Assembly (NCBI RefSeq): GCF_910592395.1
Contig: NC_088311.1
Coordinates: 7,258,501 to 7,322,500 of the forward strand
Direction of reading: 5' to 3'
DNA from: Lineus longissimus
Taxonomy: Eukaryota; Nemertea; Pilidiophora; Heteronemertea; Lineidae
DNA: 64,000 bases
Position numbers and translations under genes: made by a program. Every line of letters starts with the position of its first letter. Positions within the stretch are counted from its first letter, which is position 1. Positions 12,976 through 25,700 of this stretch are shown here, one piece after another. The notes beneath the pieces are model-generated. The model saw only the letters and a list, made by a program, of their open reading frames with translations. It was not told the DNA's origin and searched no databases.

Positions 12976-15900
12976 GTAAATGCAGTTACTCTAACTGTCG
13001 GCTGGCAAGGTAGGTATCGCCAACTGCTGTTCACACTTGGACAACTAGAATCGTGCATTTTTGCAAGGAAGATAACTGGAAACAGTTTTCGTTTTGCAAT
13101 TGAACAGGGAAGGATGAATCATGACTGGTGATAGTAGTACCGTCTTGGCAAATGCCTGCAAGATCCTGGTAACATGTTTAACATGTCAACAACTGAAAAC
13201 AAGTCTGATGTTCATGTGTCTGGAAAAGCATGTTTAGAAACAGATGATCGCATAGAACGTCAGTATAGCACTTTTGTATGAAGATTCAGCAGAACTGATA
13301 AGTGCTCGTCATACGATACGATCCCAAATTACGCAGAACTTTGGCGTATTGAAGATGTTCTTGATGGCAATATAAGGGTGTAGGCTGGCTGGCTACAGAT
13401 GATTGGATTAAAGTGGCCTTCTCCCGCCATGCTCCGTGGAAATGTACCAACCTCTTCCTGTTCCCTTTTATAGTAATCACCCTTTCTGACCCATGGTGTA
13501 CTAATCGAAAGTTATGACACATAAAAAGACTTTGATATACGACTGTTGTCAACTCCTCTTCTTACATTCAGATCTTCTCCTTGGAATTTTCATTTTGCCA
13601 CTTGAGCTATCAGCAGTTCAGTCCAGTACTTATTTAAAATATATTGTAGTTTAAAAGGTTTCCCCTTTCCTATTTCCTTCCGTGTGACTTGACACCATTC
13701 TTCGAAGCCAATATCCTTGTTCTTGACCCGTCTTCTGGTTCAACCTTAAATTAGCCCTGAAAATATTGGTAAAGCTTAGGACTGTTGATAAACGAAATCA
13801 TTTAGGGGGTGCACACACTTGAATTGATCCGCCTATTCGATTAAAAAATTGATCGCAGCTCAAATGACTGTTTGCGGAGGGGCCAGATGAGCGAGCAATT
13901 GTGCCATGTGAATCGCTCTGCAGATCTGGTAGTTTGTCTAGGGAAATGAATAAGCAATGTAAACAGGTGCAATGGTATATTCCGATAATGGGGAAAAGGA
14001 TCCATTCTGTCGAACTTAATGATTCCGATTTTCATCTTGAGATATCAGACAGTCGCAGTTTCAATTTCTGCTTTTATGACAGTATGTATCATGTAGACAC
14101 AATTGCATAAATACCCTCAGCTTGGTCTTGCTTTCACTATCTTATTCCGATCAACATCCCTAGCTATTGAAATAAAAACAGTCTGCATAACCTTTAGAGT
14201 CTGTGACCTTGAGCAACAGATTATCAAATTATATCTCATCATCACCATGGCTACGGTCGTATTTCTGGTCCATTTAACCAATTATTAGCAAGTCAGATTG
14301 AAAATGCGGCCATCGGTCTTGATTTAATTGGTGAAGGATTATAGCTTTGAAGTATCAGCTTGAACCTCTTCTTCTCCTGCTGATTGGGAACAAGAATGCC
14401 ACTCGCAAGGGGACTGGTGGCCGGAAATCAAAGGGGGTGCAGCAAATTTAATTTTGGGCACCTGGAGCCTTGACTATAAGAAGGAATGGACCTGAATGGC
14501 ATTTTGACAGCAAACTGTTGGCATATTACTGTCATCATTATCATTATGGTTTCTTTGCCAAAACTTTATGATTTGGACTTCAATTCCTCTTATTAAATAT
14601 TTCCCTTTTACAGTTGTTATATGTTTGTTTGATTAATATTCTAATAAATACTAAATGGTCTGTTGTGCCGAGAAACTTGACTAAAATCCCTCTTTACTTT
14701 TTTCCTGCAGCATTGGAGGTTTCAGGTTTGTATCCCTGTAACAATTCAAACCCTTAAATATATGTCCACCTTTTCATTTCATCCCTGTTTTGTATATCAT
14801 CCTATTCCAATTCACTCCGTTTTATGTAAAAGTTTAAAAAAAGACGGTTTAGGTTTGTTTTTTAGTTCATTGTCAATAGTTCATAGTTCATGATTCGCAG
14901 AATCAGTTATAGGAATCGTGCTATCATAGTGGTACTTTCGTTTTGTTGAGGATAAATTGAGCTCATTGGAAAACCGTAAAACTTCTTACCATGATAAAAT
15001 CGAGTTGATTTCATTCACGTAAAAGTAAAACACCAGAATATACTGCCTTTTGATAGGCCTAAAAATCTATAAAAAAGCTGTGCAGACGGACCGTGCAGAC
15101 TTGTAAGCATCTCGTGCTGACACCTGGTTTTGAGACATGGAACTGAATGATGTCAGATCTATTCTTGCTTTATGAGGTCTTCATGAGATGTGGTTCGGGT
15201 GATGTGGAAGGGATAAAGATAGATTTATCTCATTGGAAGTAGATTACTTCCACGTTCTTGATAAACAACATTCTGATGAATTACATTGAAAATTTTTAGT
15301 TTTTGAGTTGAGAAATGGCATGTTTAGAAGATATATCCTGATAAATAGTTGTATTTTATTTTTTATTTTAATTTTGATGTCTTAAGATTTTACTGAACAT
15401 CGTCCTTGCATGAATACTTCACCCTATTTCTCAAATACTAAACAAGAAAAAGAAGAACGTCGTCCTCATGTATATTTGATTCTATTCTTTACTACAATTT
15501 TTATTCATTTCCTGCAATTTTTATTCATTTCCTGCTTGTACATTTTGCATACTTAAAATCCATTATTTTTGTTTTGGACACACTTTGTCGCATATTGCAT
15601 GATATCACTGCATGAAAATGAACACCTTGTGTATTTGGTGAATCAGAATCGAAAGTGAATTTTGTGTCGTCCGTATGGCACGTACAACTGATTGCGTTTT
15701 GGTATTAGTTAGTGTCAGTCAAGCATAAAAGTCTCGCACATTGCATGCACAAGCCTCATATCTCAAGATTACACGAATCTGGCTCGGACGCGTAGGATAT
15801 TTTATGTGTGGCATCAGCCCCACCCGTTCCGCTGCTGAATGCCGATGATATGCCGGCCAATACTTGACGGGATAATCACCAATATATCTTCTTTATGGCC

Positions 15901-16633
15901 AATATCTACAGATCAATAGCTCATGTCTCAGGTGGCATTTAAATCATCCAGGGCTAATGGTCGTAGTTTGCCAAAACCCGATGTATCTCATCGATAAGTA
16001 TTCTCCACATTTATTTGGATTTCTGGAATTTTGGAATCCAGATTGAAAAATATTTTCTTGATTGCTTTGTTGAAAAAACCCATATAAAACACAATTGTTG
16101 AATAAACAGTCATAAGAATATGCCACCCCTTGTTGTGGAGGTTGTGCATTCGTTGTCCTTTAAAGCACCTGGTCGCTGGTTGTGACTTTGTCCTCAAAAG
16201 ACTAGTGTTGTGGCAAATGGAACTTATGATTAAACGCCATCGAATCCATTTCCGTGCAACTCAGCAATGATATGCTGAAGTAACAGAAAGTAGTTTGGTA
16301 CATTTTCCTACGCAAGTGCAATAGTGGCATATTCGCATCAGGGGATGAAGACCGTTTAACAAGAAGCCAGGTCACACTTATCATTATGGTACTAAGTATA
16401 CTGTTACGATTTTGATCAGCGAAATTGAAAATTAATAATAAATATGCCTGTCTCTCGCCAATAACCTCCCCTCAGTGTCACCATCTAACCTTTGTAAATC
16501 TTTAAAACCAGTAAGATCACTGATGTATAACGTTACTTTACGCTTACAGATCACTTGCCATGCTTTAAAATAAGGTATAATTTGTTGTCATTCTGACAGT
16601 ACATGACGATTCTCCATACTTTTTTCATTGCAG

Positions 16634-16723
16634 AGAGGCCTGCGAATCCATGACCTATTTGAAGATCTGCGCGATGGACATAACTTGATCTCACTGCTGG
16701 AGGTGCTGTCTGGAGAAACTTTT
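16634..16723 (+). CDS. MACF1: Spectraplakin exon: CH1 domain, part 1
   Basis: This 90-nt phase-0 exon runs from a TTGCAG acceptor to a GTAAGT donor. It codes 30 residues including [19 protein letters not shown], the central helix block of the first calponin-homology domain of spectraplakins. In the family it is preceded by an exon ending near the KKTFTKW motif, which is not visible upstream. The CH1 core contributes most of the F-actin contact. Confidence 0.97.
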
Positions 16724-19700
16724 GTAAGTTTTATAAACATCTCTTAAATTTTGTGACATAATTCTGCTGTATTTTGCCAAAATAAGGTGAAAGTTTAGGA
16801 CTTGCAGTTACAGTAAAGTACAGTAACCAGTCAGAAGTGAAACATCTTGTCTTACCTACTACATGTAGCAAAAACCTGTCACCAGTTAGAAGTGAAACAC
16901 CTCTTGTCATACGTACAGCAATAACCTATTACCGGTTACTTATTACCTCCTTATTAATTTCTCTTGACCCTGTCCTGTTTTAAAAGCACACCCTGATAGT
17001 GAGTTTAATGACAAGCCTAGAAGTTCTGGGTACAAGATCATCAGTTTTAGCCATTTAACACTAAATTCCACCTTGTCTGGTATAGCTTAACTCGGAAAGT
17101 GCGAACAGCTTTAATACTTTCTCAGCGTTTCGAAAATCGCTTCAAGCATGGCAACATTGCTGTTTTTCCACTAGTTCCACTGTGGAAAACATCAATGCAA
17201 CAAGAGAATTGAATTCCAATCTATAAACGCATGGAGATGTAATGCGACTCTTGGGACAGCTCGGATGTTCAGAGGGATTATCCATCATTTGCCAATTCTG
17301 CTGCAGCCACTCTGTATGGTGCTGCAGCCTGGCTGCCAGATGTGTAACGCGTGGTTGATGCACAGTTATTGACTTAGCTCAAATTACTCAACACGACATT
17401 TCGTTGTATTTAGCTGTTTCTAACGCTGTTCTTGTCTTATTGCAGCCAAGAGAAAGAGGTCGGATGCGATTCCACCGATTACAAAATGTACAGATAGTCT
17501 TAGATTACTTGCGGTTTCGAGGGGTAGGTATAAGAAAAATGGTGGTATAAGTAGGTGTAGAATGGTAGTGGCACTCAAATGGCATGTATTGTGGCTGGAA
17601 GAGGAACGCTCTCTGGTAGGAGAACGACTCCTCCCAGTGCTCAGGGAACGCTGAAAAAGAACTGTCGAATTCTCACTCAAAATGATCAACTTGATCATCT
17701 CCTGTCTGCGTGGAGTATTGATTACTAATCCAGATTGATTGACCCTGAGGTGCTGCCTCCTAGGTGGAATGAAGTTGGGTTAAATAAGGCATAAATGGTT
17801 CAGTGCTCTTCATCAATACAGCAGTCAAGCTTTCAAGATAATGCTAGGCCTTTCAGATGTCCAACTGTCTATATATACTCAGCGGTGCTCTCAAACGGCC
17901 CAGGGGTTTTATTGAATCGTCAAAGATCCACCTGATCTTTAATAAACACTTCGTGAAATCTTGAAAGAAAACCTGTTGCTGGTGTCATTTAGCAAAATCG
18001 TGCATTTAATTTGCGAGATGAAAATAGGCCAACGATATATGGATTTAAAGTCTATATATGATATGAGTTAGGGGTGCAGATTGGGGTTATTTGCGAGTGT
18101 TCTGGAGATTGGAATACTAAGATGGTTTCATTTTGAGGAGTTCCGTTTCAATTTATGTAGAAGTTTTTTTGAGAAAGTTCTACGCCTGATATTGAGCCCG
18201 GCAGGCCATAGGTGTTCAGTCTTGCATTTACGGTAGGTTCATCATGGCCTGACTGAAGAAGTCACTGCCATTTTGTTGTTTGGTCTATTGTTAAGGTCCT
18301 CTTATTTTGCCACACAGAGGACCATTTTGGGAGATGGCATGCAGTGGGTTGTCACGTTGCTCCTTAATCAATTGAGCAATGGTAGAATCCTTCTGCAGAG
18401 ACTATCAATACTGGAATGAGAAGGGTCTCACATTACTATCATTGCAACCCAAATGTTTTAGAATGCATTATGAGCTGCATCTTAAGTGGTTTGGGGGAGC
18501 GGGTCAAATATGATTCAAAGTTGACCAAGCCCATACCTTGCATCAATTCAAAATTAGTCGTTTAATGAGTTATTGAACTGAAATTGGGACCATGGGGGTC
18601 CAGTCCATTCATGACATGCTTTGAAAATAAACCAGTCTACAAGAGCAAGATATGCTTCCCGTTTGCTAATAAAATTAACCAATTCCATCCAATTTTATTC
18701 TTCTCTGTAGAATTGACACTTAGAATGGAGTTGTACATTGGTTTTAGACCTGTGGGTCAAATCCCGCACAAGTGTTTTTGTGTTCACTTGAAAAGCTTTG
18801 GAACTAAAATAGCATAATGTTTGCAATTTATCAGAGTGACTGTATGTATGCTTTTGTGATAACTTGACTGTATTCAGAATAGATTTATTAAAGCGGATAT
18901 GAATTGATTGCAAAACCCAGCCAATATTCAAACTGTGACTTGATTGATTCGGTGAAACTTTAATTGATCTGTCTTGATGTACGAGTGTGGTTGTCTGTTG
19001 CCGTTCTGCTCTCAGGTAACATGTGCATCCTGAATGAATAATATCAACCTAAAAAAAAATCAAATAGAAATCACACTAAAGGAATTGATTTGGCTAACTT
19101 TAGTCGATCAGATCTGTCAAAAAGCTACAGTTGTATGTGTGTACTGGGCCTAATACTATAATAGGAGGCTGTGCATGGAACACCTGTCATTCACTCCTTG
19201 AAAACCACAGGGAGAGGTTCTCATAGTGCATCAGGTAGTGCTTCCACTATGCATTAGAAGGCTGCTTGAATGAGTCATAACTTGGTAGGAACTACTATCG
19301 GCCCTGGTTTAAGATTAGTTTTTTGGTTGGCAGTCAGTTTGAATTCCTAACCTTGGATCGATCACAAATTTATGGGCTACAGGAACCAGAAATACTTTGA
19401 TCGCGAAGGCAAAGACTATAGGGAATAGTTACACAAACTAGAGAAAAAGTTTTCATGATATTTGATGCTACTGTCAGACATTGTTTTGCATTGGGAAGAG
19501 CGTGATTTTATGGATACGTTTCTTTATTTTCAGATCAAAATTGTAAATATTCGAGCAGATGAGATTGTGGATGGAAACCCAAAGTTAACGTTAGGTCTAA
19601 TCTGGACAATCATCCTACACTTCCAGGTAAGAATATTCATTGTAGCCTTATGTCATTCCTTGTTTGTGTTCAGAAAATTAGCTGCAACGGTTGGAAATTC

Positions 19701-22700
19701 ACCAGTGTGGTAGGTCTGTGTTTGAGGATTCAAATTATGCCTGGTTGATGTGATGAAGTGATATTGGCTGATCGAAGGACGACTCAACAGAATTCGCCTT
19801 ATAGTGTCCACATTATGTACTACATTTCCAAAAACTCGAGACATATCGACAACAATTTGACAATTTATGAACTTGAAAGGAATTCCTCTAAATTGTTTTG
19901 TATTGACAAGTTATGGTTTAGGGACAATTCAGCCATGTGGACACATGGCCTAAATACTTACCTGCTATGACAAATGAGTCAGGGTCATCCAAGGGCTTGA
20001 AATCTCAAATTAAGCAAATGTCGTTTTGAGCAGTGAATGGATAGTGATGGTTGAACCACCCCATTGTCAAGTCAAGTCAAGTGTCCGGTGACACGTGATG
20101 CAGACACAAAGTGATCGTCAACATTATTAACCTTATGTTAGTTACCATGGTTGTGGTATCTTATCAGATTCGAAGCTGCTTATGCTACATACAGTCACCT
20201 TTTGGGTGTACTTCTACGGTAAAGGCAGAGCTATGAAGGATTTAGTGACTTAGCGCGACATCAGGTAATATTTTCCTCTTGTGCCTGTCATTCTAAAACT
20301 CTATTTGCTCCATGTGAGCTCTCTGACTTGGGGATGAACTACATGTGACTTGACTTACATTTTGTACATCAACTGTGTGATAACGGTATTGATCTGCAAC
20401 CAAGGATAGAGCTACTAAAATCAGTGCAGTAGTTGGCACGCGTTAGCTGTGTGATGAAAGATGCCTTCAAGTAAGTTGAAACTTTGGGATGGACCCTTAA
20501 CTGTCATACCATATGTATATGATTGCTCCCCTGACGAAGTCAGGTTTAATGACCGCCGTACTTCATTGCCTCCTTCATTAATTTTGTGTCTCGTTCAAAG
20601 AACAACAGATGGCAGCTACGCATGATAGGATGAGAACATCGATCACTGCTGCCACCTTTAGTCTTATCTTGGAAACTTCATTTGATAGTTCGATATTGTC
20701 ATATGATGCTGAGTTGTGAATCATAGTGCAACACCTTCAACCAATTGCTTTTGGTGACAGATTGTGCTGAAAATAACTTATTTCCTAGTATATGTACTGT
20801 GTGTAGCCTACAATAGAATGAGTCACTATTTTTTTGGAAGTTTTTTGATGATTCTGACAAAACTCGTGTCATGATACTTTAATCTTCCAACGCCCGTTAA
20901 CCCTTAATGGGCCATAGTGATAATCTGGTAGTTTCTGCCTCATTTTCTGATGATGAATCTTTGAGTAGCAACACCACAATTCCCAGCAGAATTCAACTCA
21001 TCACTAGAAATATAATCAATTTTGATTATAAAATCATTTTGCAGGCCCGGGGAAGAGATATGGACCTATGATCGGACAGGTGAAACAACAAGAATGTTTG
21101 TCATTGTCACAGGCTATATTAACCCCTGAGTGGCGGTTGGAGGTATCAAATTCATTACAATTTATCCGATAACCTCAGGTCTGGACCTCATATCTCCACA
21201 ATAGTCCAATATAGTCCACCTTTGATCTTCAGCAAGATACTACTAGCCTTTCTCTGACTTAGTGGGTGCACTCTTTATCAGGAGATTCATCATCAAGCCA
21301 ATTGCCTGATGATGAATCTTGCCGGGCACCTGCAACAACAAGTCCACCTTGTTGATTTATTTCTCGAGTATTGATTTCGATATTGTTGATTAATGGCGTG
21401 TTCTGTTAGTCTAAGGGTTAGTAATAATGATTGTTTTTATGTAGCACTTTCCAGGTACCAGAGCAGGTGAGGATTCAGGAGGAGGGGTGGGGGCACAAAC
21501 CTGATACTCTGGTCATCTTTGCAGTGTCCAATATAATCCCATCAAATCCCATCTGAAAATGATATACCCAGTACCCCCTAAATAACGTGTATCAAGTTTT
21601 TACTCATGTTTATTATGCAAATCTTTGAAAGATAATTAGGCTGTCAGCTGTTGGTTTAATGTTAAATGCATCTCATGATATTAAACGACAGGCATAGATA
21701 TTCATAAATGAAATATGTTTCATATTCAGGTCTTTTAAAACCTTTTCACTGGTGTGAACTGCCTGTGAACAGGAAGTCAGAAATTCTATTTCATTTCTTT
21801 TTCATCTGGGTGATAAATTGCTTGGTCTGTATTTGTGAATTCGTATGGAACTTGTTGGTATAAAATTGCTCTGAAATGGGTCTTTATTCTTATTTGGAGT
21901 AATTTGGGCTACTCTCTCACCACATATTGTGTGTGGCCCAATTTTAAGGTCGCAGCTCTGTCAGTATAGTCAGCTGAGGCAGATAGAATGAGGGAACATA
22001 CAGTGCCAAGTTGCAACACCATGGATTCATTCATCTTCTGCTGCAGATTTCAGATGGATTTCTTTTAGTCTTGATCAGTGAATATTGATAGCTCGCTGCT
22101 ATTCCCATCTTCCTTTCCATATGCAACCCTTGATGGGAACATCTTTTCTGAAATCTGGATACTTAGTGCTTCTTCTTCTTGAAGATTAGAATCTCGTGTT
22201 CAACAATTTGGATGTAACTTTCGTATTCTCTGTGAATTTCTGTGCTCTCTTATGAAATGTAGGAGGAAACCAGTGCCTCTGGAATACATAGATGGTACCA
22301 TTATTTCCAGGACAGGATGGGGTAAACTTAAGTGCGCAGGATAGGCCATTTATTTGCAGATCATTTATTTTGTCCATTTTTTGGTCTTATCTCTGTGTGA
22401 ATGGTAGCCTTTTCAACAGCTCGATTGAGGTTTTCAATTGGGGTTATCTTCCAGGTCACTGCATGCCCGGACTGTTTTTTGTAGTGCCTGTCGAAGTACT
22501 TCATACAAAGTCATACAGTAGTCATAGTAGTCAATACTGACTCATCTATAGGAACTCTGTGGCCTTATTTTGTATCTACACATTAGGCTTAATGATAGAA
22601 ATGATTCATAATCTGAAAACATCAGCCTAATAAAATGTAAATTGTGTGATTTTAGAATTCCATGTACTGCATCGAGCCGACCTACGAACATACTACCAGA

Positions 22701-25700
22701 AATAGAAAAAGACTACTCCATCATTTGGCAACTTGGCCAGCCTGGAATTAAGTCCTGTAGCTATTCAGTTTTTCAAAATCTTATCTTTATGTGTTTTCAA
22801 AAGGCTATATCAGGCTACTGTATCTTATGTGGTATAACTATTTATAGTTCAGTGATATCAAATCTTGCTTACTTTATTGTTGGGCTCTTGAGAGTAACCA
22901 CCCATGAACTGTGCCAGGTCAGGACGAGGTCATTTGCACCTTCTCCTGAAATCTGTCATTATGATGTGTACACCCTATAAATTGTCAGATATCTTTATCA
23001 AAAATCCTGATCTAGTTCCAAAATGTGGATTGACATAAAAGTGGTTGAGTTCCCAATAGAGATATTCGAGACACACTCTTTGATGTTTGTTTTGAACTGA
23101 GAATTATAGTAGCTTCTGGTTTTGCTACTCCGATCGTCGGCATGTTTCACGCCATCATTTTGACATATGCCGCCTTTTCATATCTGACCTTATTATGAAT
23201 GAAGAGCACTGCTATTTCGAGTGCAGTTTAGGGCTTTTGAGGCCAAGCTTCTTCAGAACAATCAAGCATTTTGTGCGATGCAGTCATGCATTCACTGTCC
23301 TTGTCAGGGCAGTGGCCGTGACCTCAAGGTGTTGCAGAGGAGTGGGGAGAGTTAGGTTGTCAGATCTTTGGCTCAGGATGAACCGGTGCCAGTAAATTGG
23401 CACTCGGGAGGACAGACACTGGTAGGGCCTACTCAGAAGTCAAAGGGCGGTCTCCCATCTTGACACACAAGGCTTTGAGATGAGTGAGCTCTATCCAAGA
23501 CTGTTAAGGTGGGGATTGGATTATTTGGGTTAGAGGTGAGCCTCCCCACACACGATGAATTCCAATGATAATCATCAATAAAGTTAAAAAGTTTTGCTCT
23601 GTCAAAGTTTGCGATTGAAGCCTCTCTTGCATAAATTGCAAAAATATTAGGCTTGTAAAAATAAAGAGCTTTACAGTATACCACTTGCGTGGTGATGCTG
23701 TACAAGGTGATGTCATCTGATCATCGTGGCAACGCCCGCCTCCTCCTATCGATATGACTGTCACGAGAGCCTGGATGGTTGTACACACACACACGAGGTA
23801 TCCATCAATAGGCCTAGTCTCCTACAGAACTGCCGTGGATAGAATTGACAGCTCAGCATGGAAAAAAGAGATTTGCACAACAGGGCAGTCGGTCTGGTCT
23901 CGTATGGCACATAGGTTGGCAGAGACTGGGGCTGTATGTCCGTCGATATTGTGTTGGTTGAGCAGCTGTCTCATTGTGTGATGTACTGCGGCCTGGGCGG
24001 AGAGATAATACCAGACAAGCAGTGCAAATCTGTTCATTAATTAATCCACGTAGAACAAGGTCTGGGCCTGCCGGTGCTCATCAGCCATCTATTGTCTTTC
24101 GATGAGCTGTTTCGTTTAGAGATCAGAAAGACTTTGAATGTGAGACAAGTTGGAGGAGAGTGACATCGTAGTTTCTGAATGTAATAGGACTTTTATAGAG
24201 GAACCCGTAAAGTGTATTAAGTTTGGATTGATTTCGGTTTGAAGGAAACACTTGCAATCGATTGCAAGTGATCTATGTGCAAGGTGTGGAGGGATTTTAG
24301 TGGTGGTGACTGGTTGTTCATGTAGTGACTCTAACTGTTGGCTAACATTCATATTCTATTGGATACATTTGGAAGTCATCTTTTTTCTACGCGCACATAT
24401 TGATGCTGCAAGTACCTGGTATCTTGGCCATTTTCCCGCCTCTCCATATGGTGTGTTTCGTTTCTCCACAGAAATCGTGGAGAAAACTTCTGCTTCAAGT
24501 ACTGGGATACTTGTCGATCAGCGTAGCTTCGTTAGCCGTCGAGGGATTAGTGACGGCCGTATCTAGTTCAAGTCTCGGCCAAATAGTTGTGCTGTACCTC
24601 ATTTCCGTCAGTGTCATTCTAGTGGCACTACACGTTTTGTGATATAGATAGAGTACAGAAGGAATAATTGCTTCACTTTCGAACATTGAATTCTAATCAT
24701 ATCTAGAATATCAATTTCTTAAACCTGATTTCCAAAGCAGCGTTGAGTATTGAGGATCATTTCAATCATTTTACACTACATTTGACTCAGTGGTATTATA
24801 TGTCACTTTTATCTCCATTCAAAGTGTTCCTTGGCAATTTGCTTGTGGGTGTGACCACAGAAGTCTCGGCAAACTAACTGATCTCTATGGAAACCAAACT
24901 AAAGGATCATTCTTAGCACAATCAAGGAAATCGACATGAGTTCCAAGAATAGGAAGCGTCCTCTCCTGTGTGGACAATGTGGTTGTGGGAAGGCAAAGCG
25001 GAGGGGGTCGACAGACTCGTACTATGGCCAGCCGCCGCTCAATGCCGCTGACAATGAGAGTTTCAAACACGAGCCTGACGAAGATGAGGTGAGGAAGTAA
25101 AACCTCTCGTCAAACTCCTCCAATAGATTAGTGTGTGTGGTGGTTTTGTCTCATATTAGTTTAGTGGGAGAGGTCTGTTCTGGCAAATGATGCTGCTTCA
25201 GTCCCCCCGTGGAATGTCTCTGCCTTACGCTTTAGAAGTAATATCAGAAAAGTGGTATTGGATGTGCTTCCTGTATCTATGAGTTTGCAGTGCTCTTGTC
25301 CAATATGTGTAAGGCTTGTTCCCTCCTTAGTTGCTTATATCTCTCTCTTAGTTTATCTCTATATCTTATATCTTATGCCTTAGTTTCCTATGGTTATGGT
25401 CTCTGTTTTGTGTTTGGAATTTTTTTGCGTCAATTCCTACCAGACCCAGTTGCTGGTGACCTTGGGCATATCACCTGATCACAATCTCATTGCAAGTTCC
25501 TTCAAAGGAGTCATGAAGCCAGTGCTCATTCTCAACCTTAGGTTCAATACAAACGCCCATGAGTCATGCTCCTGTATATATATAGATTCCACTTCTCACG
25601 CCCAAGAGCATCATCAGCCACTTGTTGTTCCCAATACGTCTAACGCTTATAAAATAGTGGTAGTAGGTTTGAATGCTTCATAAACATATTGTCGCCTCCA

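Larger units (their letters stand above)
1..16633. other. No recognisable gene; probable 5' intron or upstream DNA of the spectraplakin
   Basis: The interval is AT-rich and I see no exon that fits a known family. Open frames here reach at most 138 codons, look random and lack splice context. I looked for the CH1 opening exon (typical VQKKTFTKW motif) and did not find it. Contents I can support are palindromes near 2.4-2.6 kb, hairpins at 3.2 and 5.5 kb, short tandem repeats at 6.2-6.5 and 9.6 kb, a SINE at 11.2 kb and a poly-C run near 12.96 kb. If the gene starts before the window, all of this is one long intron. Confidence 0.6.

Noticed and set aside
22642-22980. 112-codon + strand open frame in the CH1-CH2 intron
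   Set aside because: No family resemblance, and no start or donor arrangement like exons A to C.
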